Assembly (NCBI GenBank): GCA_948567375.1
Contig: OX419761.1
Location: 21,578,501 to 21,642,500, forward strand
Origin: Lunularia cruciata
Taxonomy: Eukaryota > Streptophyta > Marchantiopsida > Lunulariales > Lunulariaceae
Length of the DNA stretch: 64,000 bases
Direction: 5' to 3'
Position 1 is the stretch's first letter; each line of letters begins with the position of its first letter. Below the pieces are notes generated by a model that worked only from the letters and a program-made list of their open reading frames with translations, was not told where the DNA came from and searched no databases. Shown in pieces: positions 58,339-64,000 of this stretch. Position numbers and translations under genes: made by a program.

Positions 58339-60912
58339 CTAATCCGATCCGATGTTTACTTCTTCTTTGGCTTTCAAACCCGAACCTGAAGTAATCTTAC
58401 TTCCTACTACATTTTCCTCGGGTTTCACATCTCCTACATCTTCTACCAGATCTAGCAATTCTCTTTCCTGATCTGAAATTGCACTAGTGGGTAATCTATC
58501 TAACTCTTCATCCTTTGACCCACTCTTCTCTAATGTCTCTGAGGTCAACTCCAAAGACATTTGGATTCCTATGTTATCTACTTCGGGTTTTGCCTTAACA
58601 TCCTGCCAAAGCTTTTCTAACTCTATTCTCACTAAGTCTAATCTAATCGCAATATTGTCTTCTACTTCTAAGATCTTCCTGTCTACACGAGTTCTGAGAC
58701 TTATCAACAAGGCATTCAAATCTGTATCTTTCGCTTATCTTCGCCTTGTCTCCTGCACCAACAACTTCAACTCGTGCAACCTTGTTTCTTCAATCCGAAC
58801 GCTGGCTTCTGTACTTAACATTGCGTTCACTCTGAGGACTATCTCCTTCAATGGCTCCAATCTTGTCTTTTGTTCTTGTTCCCGATCTGCAAGCCATTCC
58901 TCTCTGTACATCGCCAACTCTTCTTCAAACTCGGCCTTCACCGCTTCCTTCTCTTTCTCCTTCTGTACAATTTTCTCTTCCTGATTACGAAGTAACTCTC
59001 GTAATCTCTCTTCTTCTCTATACTGCACAAACAACTCTCTTTGCCAGAGTTGCTTCTTTTCCTCCATACTCTCCATCACTTGATCAAGCTCTTGGTCCTT
59101 TGATGCTACCCTCACCATAGCATGGATAAGCTCTACTCTTGAATCAGCAAACAGCTGCTTCAAGATTTCAAATTCAGCTACTTGTCTCTCCCTTGCGATG
59201 TCACTCTTCCTTGCAAGATCCTCTCGATAGCTCACTTCTCTCTTCAGGTCTTTGATTACCTAACTTCTCTCTACTGCTTCCGCTTGTAGTACTTCTCTCT
59301 CCTTCTCACCTTGGGTTATACTCTTCTTCAACTCCGAGTTTTCTTCTTCTAATATCGCTTCCACCTGCAATACAGTCTTTACCTCTGGACAAGTCGACTG
59401 CATCTCCTTCTTCCTCTTCTCCAACTTCACCAACAGCGGGCATACTACCTTCTGCATGTACTCTACTCCCTCACTGGCAACTTCTTCCTCCCATGGAGTA
59501 ATTTCATGTTTCTCCTCATGTTCTTCTGATAAACGCCTTTGTTGCTGAAGTCTTTGTATCGGAATTGATGCCTCACTACTCGTGCTATCTTCTGCATCTG
59601 CTTTCACTTTACTCAGTCCCGCCTCACACTTTGCCTTACGTCTTGAGCAAACTCCTTGCTGTACTGCAATCTTCTTCTCCTCGAGCACCGGTACTTCGTC
59701 TTCCAGCGCCGAATTGTCTTTGGCTTCTACTTTGGCTTGCACTTCTTCTTCGTATTCTTCAGCCGCTGGTGCCGAGGTCATTTCTCCACCATCTTCACTG
59801 TCACTACTAGTATCTCCACTCTGCAGTGTCAGCTAAGGTTCCTCCTCACGTTCCAAGTCCTCCGTCCTGAGCTCGGCTTCGCCTTCTGAGTCTTCATCTT
59901 CCGACTCAATCACCACCATATCTCGCCTCCGGTTATGTTTCCGCATCTTCCGAGGTTTCTTGTTTTCTTCGGCTTCTGCATGCCGAGTTCTCTTCTTCCT
60001 CGGGGTACTTACCACGACCTCCACGTTTTTCCCTGTCTTTGCATAATAGTCGTCCGTGCTCCGGATTTGGAGAATGTATTGTTGCTCCTCCGCGTCGACT
60101 CCTCTTCTCAAGTCAGGATGGAAATGAGACACCATTCTATTGCGCTCCACCAAATTGAGCAAATTCAACCCGAGGTAGAAATGTGCTACAAATGGTACGA
60201 TGTAGTGTGGAGGCAACTTATCCCACAGATTCCACACCATCTGCCTTGTTCTCCCGTGAAAGCACCTTCCCCAATTGATTGGTTCTCCTGCAAATAACTT
60301 GTGAAAGAACACCACTTGGTGTTTCATCACATAAGTGGTTCTCTCCGGCTTCAGGATGGCCATTAGTGCACTCACAATTCCTCTCCTCACAAGGTCTTTG
60401 TAGCTCTCAACTTTGTACCCATTCTTCGTTCTCTTCGACGAGAAGGCATCTCTCACCTCTTGCGTTTCTTGGGCTATCTCTCCTTTCCCCAAGAACGTGG
60501 CTCCTTGCTCCAAACCCGCCTCCTTCTCGAGTATGAGTCTCCAATCCGACTTTGTCCAGCAAGCCGGATTTCCTCTCTTCCCTTCTTCCTCGAGCCCATC
60601 GAGACACTTACTCTCAATGATTTCTGTCATGAATCCTGGAAAACTTACATTCCAGTTCCATGCCAGAAAGGTGATCCGAAGTCGGCTCAAGACTTCAATC
60701 CTCACTACTACATCTAATTTCCGAATTGCATGATTTCTCACTGCAAAATTAGAGTTTTTCTTCCCTCCTCCCATCTCTTCTGCTTTCTTACTGTCTCTCG
60801 ATTTCTCTCTTGCAACTTCTCCCTTGCGCACTAACCCGAGTACAACTTTATTTCCCTTTCCCCGATCACCTACAAGACAACTTCTCAACGGCAAAGGAAA
60901 ATTGCTCGACAT
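58339..60912 (-). pseudogene. LTR-borne coiled-coil ORF, 5' LTR copy of A
   Basis: The same frame runs 60912 to 58339 (858 codons) with only three stops: near 59833 (GAG to TAG), 59260 (CAG to TAG) and 58735 (CAA to TAA), judged against the intact partner in the 3' LTR. Domain order is identical. Because the LTRs were identical when A inserted, the stops arose after insertion. Confidence 0.88.
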
Positions 60913-60930
60913 TTTGTCATTGCAGTTTCG

Positions 60931-60940
60931 ATTTTTATAG
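60931..60940 (-). promoter_or_regulatory. TATA box in A 5' LTR
   Basis: CTATAAAAAT on the reverse strand, about 19-28 bases before the ORF ATG (60912). Same arrangement as at 7351 and 28331. Confidence 0.65.
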
Positions 60941-61324
60941 AGTTGCACTTCTTTGTCTTCCGTCGCTTTGAGTTTCTACTGAGAAATCACACCTCTTGCA
61001 TGCACCTGTCACTATCAATCAACCTTTGCGCGTATGAGCCGCCAGTTTTGAAACGGCCCCTTCTTGAATTTCTCGCCCCGACGAAAGGTTGTTAGACTGT
61101 CTTTGCCTTGGGTTGAGCTCCCCTCGATCCAAAGACAATTTACTTTGTATGGTATCCTGACAGGGCATTTCCGAGGACTTCGCCTTATGACCCGAAGTCA
61201 CTTTACTTTGGGTTTCATCCCAAAGACACTTTTCTTCACCTTCTTCGGCCATATAGGCGCAATCCGACCTCTCTATACACTTCTTCTCCTTTATTTTGAA
61301 AAAACAAAAAATGTGGGCACCACA

Positions 61325-61329
61325 ATGTG
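61325..61329. repeat. Target-site duplication ATGTG (right of A)
   Basis: Perfect partner of 47604-47608. Confidence 0.92.
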
Positions 61330-62001
61330 TGTGGTATTATGATACTTTTCTTAGTATTACAAACACTTGAGAGATATTATTTATATAGAGATAAAGGATG
61401 GTTCTACATTAGTCATGATTAGCTAAAGTTAGTCATAGCTAAGATAGTGGGGACCTTACTTTAGAGGAAGTGGAAAATATGAGCACCACTATTTTGAATT
61501 CTAATGTGCTGACTTGGTATTATTTATAGGTGTTTGGCTTTGAGGAAAGAGTTGAGAACTCTTGGGCCTGCAAGCCTTTTTATTTTGGATTCTTGTATAG
61601 TCCAAGGATATAGCCAATGTGAAGGAATCCTTGACTTAGTGGTTGGGTCAAGATAAGATCACATGCTTAGTGGAATATGCCTATGTGGATGAATATTCCT
61701 TTATACTTTTTGACTTTATTTGAATTTTAGCCTAGTAACTTGAGTTACTTTAGTAATTAGTAACTTTGGTGTGTAACTATTTTACAAGTATATAAACTAG
61801 GGGTGAGGAGGTACTCATCATCCTTTCATTTGCAACTATCTCTCTCTCTCATTGAGTTCTATAGTTAGCAATGCCTTGAGTCCTGGAGTGTTAGCCTTGG
61901 AGGAGTATAATGGAGGTGGGATTCCTTGCCTTCTTAGTCCATGGTGCGCTACCATAATAGCCATCAGAGGTTCATCCCAAGTGAAAGATAGGCCAGCTCA
62001 T
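61330..62001 (+). mobile_element. 3' LTR of D, right piece
   Basis: Continues the D LTR from GTGGTATTATGAT to about CCAGCTCA(T). The TATA box is at 61789-61796. The exact last base is uncertain by one or two, because the final CACA of the 5' LTR is not preserved. AGAGC follows at 62002. Confidence 0.82.
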
Positions 62002-62480
62002 AGAGCAGCGTAGGATGCACCTAATAGGCATCATTATTTGGAGGCATGATTATAATAGGCACTTGTGAGCCTTGTGCCTATTGAGATGATTTAGGTACAT
62101 GTTAGGGTGATGGATCTAGTGGACATGGTATTCTTGCAACGTAGCCAATAACTATTAGTAAGAGTGGTCTCCTTGGGGTCCATCCAAGTGAGTATGGCTT
62201 ACTTGAGTTACACGCTTGGTCTACTTGGGATGTAGCTAGAGGACGTATGGAGCTTCTAACTAGAGCAGAGAGAGTTTTCCGCATTGAGGTTGGAGGCATG
62301 ACATTATTATTCCCAACAGCTAGGTGAAGCAATCAATTAGTGCATCTTCCACTCCTACATTAGTTACAAAGATACTTGGGAGCCAAATATTGGACCCAAG
62401 CATACAAGAGGAGAAAGATAGGAAGTTTGAAGGTTTTTGAGTAGCTACACTAGTTATTTTGCCTTAATTACAAAAGATTT
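62002..62480 (+). other. Right flank of D, unclassified
   Basis: Begins with the AGAGC duplication. No domain recognised. From its position it may be the protease/linker region of relic G. Confidence 0.4.
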
Positions 62481-63635
62481 GGGTGCTTTGAAAGGACTTG
62501 GTATTTATATTGAGCTAACTAGTGATACACCAATTTTTTGATGTCCTTATAGATATAGTGATATGGAGATAATATTGATTTAGAGCTAAAATAGAGACCT
62601 TTTTGAGGTTGGTTTGGTAGAGATTTCACATGGAGAGGATGATTTAGCTCTAGTGATACAGCCAAGAAGGATATGCATAGCAACTACACAAATAGGTGGA
62701 TGTGTGGAGATTACCATCCTATCAATCAATAATTAGGGCTGATAGGTATGCCATGCCTACACTAGGGGAGATCTTTGTGTGATTGGGCATGCAAAAGTCT
62801 TCAAGACTTTGGATCTTCAAGCAAGGTATCATCAATTGCCAATCAAGGAGGGGAGAAAGTCCAAAGATAATATTTTGGGATATTGATTCTCACGGCAAGG
62901 ATGTATTACATTAGTGGATGTTCTTACCATTTGGGTTAAAGAATGCTCAGTGTTGAGTTCCCAAGGGTCATAGATAGAATCCTAGTAGGATTGGATTTGC
63001 TAGGTGCTATATTGAAGATAGTTTGGTCTATAACACTATTATGGAAGAGCATGAGAGACATTTGTTAGAGGTATCTGAGGGGTTCAGATCTCATGTATTA
63101 AATTACATCTTGGGAAGTGTAGATTCTTCCATGAGCATTCTGAGTATTTGGGTTACACTATCTACCCTAGAGGACTTAGTGCCATTGCCAAGGCCTTGAT
63201 AAAATTGACCTAGCTTACGCAAGAGTGGTGTTGGGGAGATAAGCAAGAGAGCTTTTATAAAGCTCAAGGAGAGGTTGAGATCTAACCCTATTCTTGAGAG
63301 ACAGATTAGAGGAAGACCATTTGAGGTTCATATTGATTGGAGTATATTGGAGCTTGGAGTAGTGCTCACCTAGTAGGATAATGAGGGGAAGGAGTTAGTG
63401 GTGGCTTTTGCTAGTTCATATAATGCTTGATAGTAATATGGGCAATAGCACATTTCCAATGTAACCTATCTAGTAACTCCTTCACTCTCATTGTTGATCA
63501 TCAACCACTAAAGTGGTTGATGAAATCCGATAATCTTTCAAGGAAGATTGTATGATAGGCTCTAAGTTTAGAGGAGTATATTTTCACAATTATTCATAGA
63601 CCTAGAGTGGTGAATTTTGATGGGTTGAGTAGATG
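62480..63635 (+). pseudogene. Gypsy RT/RNase H relic (element G)
   Basis: Degraded Ty3 reverse transcriptase: IELTSDTPIF, MPTLGEIF near 62755, LDLQARYHQLPI near 62815, FLPFGLKNAQ near 62925, and FARCYIEDSLVYN near 63010 with Glu in the second catalytic position of the usual YIDD. Then EHERHLLEVSEGF near 63050 and RNase H (FEVHIDWSILELGVVLTQ near 63320-63375). Stops and frameshifts are frequent. The wording of the RT differs from A and D, so it is a separate gypsy lineage and the oldest layer here. Confidence 0.75.
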
Positions 63636-63697
63636 GGTAGATAGGTTGAGTGGAAACCCATGTCCCAACTAGTGAGATCAGACTAAAGCATGTTGGC

Positions 63698-63737
<40 letters not shown>

Positions 63738-64000
63738 TGAGGCCTTGGTGGTATCTCTCTCAACAGATACAAGAAGAGTTGTCAAGGACACAAAATTTAG
63801 AGGATGGAGATATTGTACAAGTTAGTGAGACATTCATGATGATATCTTAGTGATGGACTATCTTTGCACTAGTGTTGTGAGCGCCATTGTTGGTGCCAAG
63901 AGAGAGATCATGTTCTTTAGCAAACCATGCGGATTAGATTGTAAGGCATACACCTTCTTCTTGTATGGGAGGATTGTAGAGTGCAAGTAGTACCACTTCT
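63636..64000 (+). other. Unclassified end of window
   Basis: No supported gene. Contains a TA microsatellite. By position it would be the RNase H-integrase linker of G, but no integrase motif is visible. Confidence 0.35.
63701..63729. repeat. (TA)n microsatellite
   Basis: 29 bases of uninterrupted TA, followed by TGTATGTATTG. The Ile-Tyr run of the frame across it is an artefact of the repeat. Confidence 0.95.

Larger units (their letters stand above)
47609..61324 (-). mobile_element. Element A: complete gypsy element with ORF-bearing LTRs
   Basis: 13,716 bp on the reverse strand: 5' LTR 57545-61324, PBS 57520-57537, gag-pol 57456-51385, polypurine tract 51374-51384, 3' LTR 47609-51373, with a perfect ATGTG duplication. 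The LTRs differ by about 5-6% in a sampled 145 bp, mostly C/T and G/A changes. Pol is OTA-like and non-chromovirus: FIDDF motif in RT, GPY-like integrase tail, tRNA-Asp primer. Confidence 0.95.
57545..61324 (-). mobile_element. 5' LTR of A
   Basis: 3,780 bp, TGTGGTGCCC (61324) to TTGTCACA (57545). It carries an intact TATA box and a version of the LTR ORF with three stops. Confidence 0.93.
37304..62001 (+). mobile_element. Element D (gypsy), whole, with two insertions
   Basis: 5' LTR 37304-37988; leader; ORF0; gag 39541-40042 and 43779-44110; pol to about 47560; 3' LTR 47586-47608 plus 61330-62001. Solo LTR C (40043-43778) sits in gag and element A (47609-61324) sits in the 3' LTR. With both removed, D is about 7.2 kb. 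The LTRs differ by about 9% in a sample near their starts, so D is older than A. Confidence 0.88.

Noticed and set aside
63650-63850. Frame with an Ile-Tyr run
   Set aside because: Translation of a TA microsatellite.

Overview
This window is plant nuclear DNA made almost entirely of nested LTR retrotransposons. I see no host gene, tRNA or rRNA gene, CRISPR array or bacterial feature. The plant origin rests on Ty3/gypsy pol domains of the OTA type (Ogre/Tat/Athila-like), a primer-binding site matching plant tRNA-Asp, a second one matching initiator tRNA-Met, a Ty1/copia pol, and layer-upon-layer nesting. A large, repeat-rich genome such as a gymnosperm would fit, but the species cannot be read from the sequence.

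The main player is a gypsy family called here family A, with unusually long LTRs (about 3.6-3.8 kb) of form TGTGGTGCCC...TTGTCACA. The best copy (47609-61324, minus strand) has both LTRs, a 5-bp ATGTG target duplication, PBS, one-frame gag-pol and polypurine tract. Each LTR carries a roughly 850-codon ORF: an N-terminal globular region, an acidic middle and a long coiled coil. One copy (48403-50961) is fully open. Diverged relatives of the same LTR and ORF occur at 1-3458 (subfamily B) and 40043-43778 (subfamily C, a solo LTR).

Layout of the right part: an old gypsy relic G (62007-64000) and perhaps 36.5-37.3 kb form the target of element D (plus strand, 37304-62001, duplication AGAGC). D carries solo LTR C in its gag and the complete A element inside its 3' LTR. 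Layout of the left part, from outermost host inward: a Ty1/copia element (33540 to beyond 36027) is interrupted by D'' (minus, right end 33539). D'' is interrupted by gypsy element F (minus, LTR 30503-31402). F is interrupted by gypsy element E. E carries two insertions: D' (minus, right end 14549), itself interrupted by A1 (plus, ending 10793), and A2. The far halves of these hosts lie off the left edge.

A2 (16395-25320, minus) and A3 (27945-29558, plus) look like two separate fragments but are the halves of one insertion, split by an inversion of about 4.2 kb. Their gag sequences break at the same point, their flanking duplications are reverse complements (CACAC/GTGTG), and undoing the inversion restores open reading in both host elements E and F.

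The functional logic is retrotransposition: gag (capsid/zinc knuckle), protease, reverse transcriptase, RNase H and integrase. Two unusual accessory genes sit in front of gag: the LTR-borne coiled-coil ORF of family A/B/C, whose start codon lies just after the LTR TATA box, and a small zinc-binding ORF0 between LTR and gag in family D. Nearly every ORF except 48403-50961 has stops or frameshifts, many of them C-to-T changes typical of methylated plant repeats.
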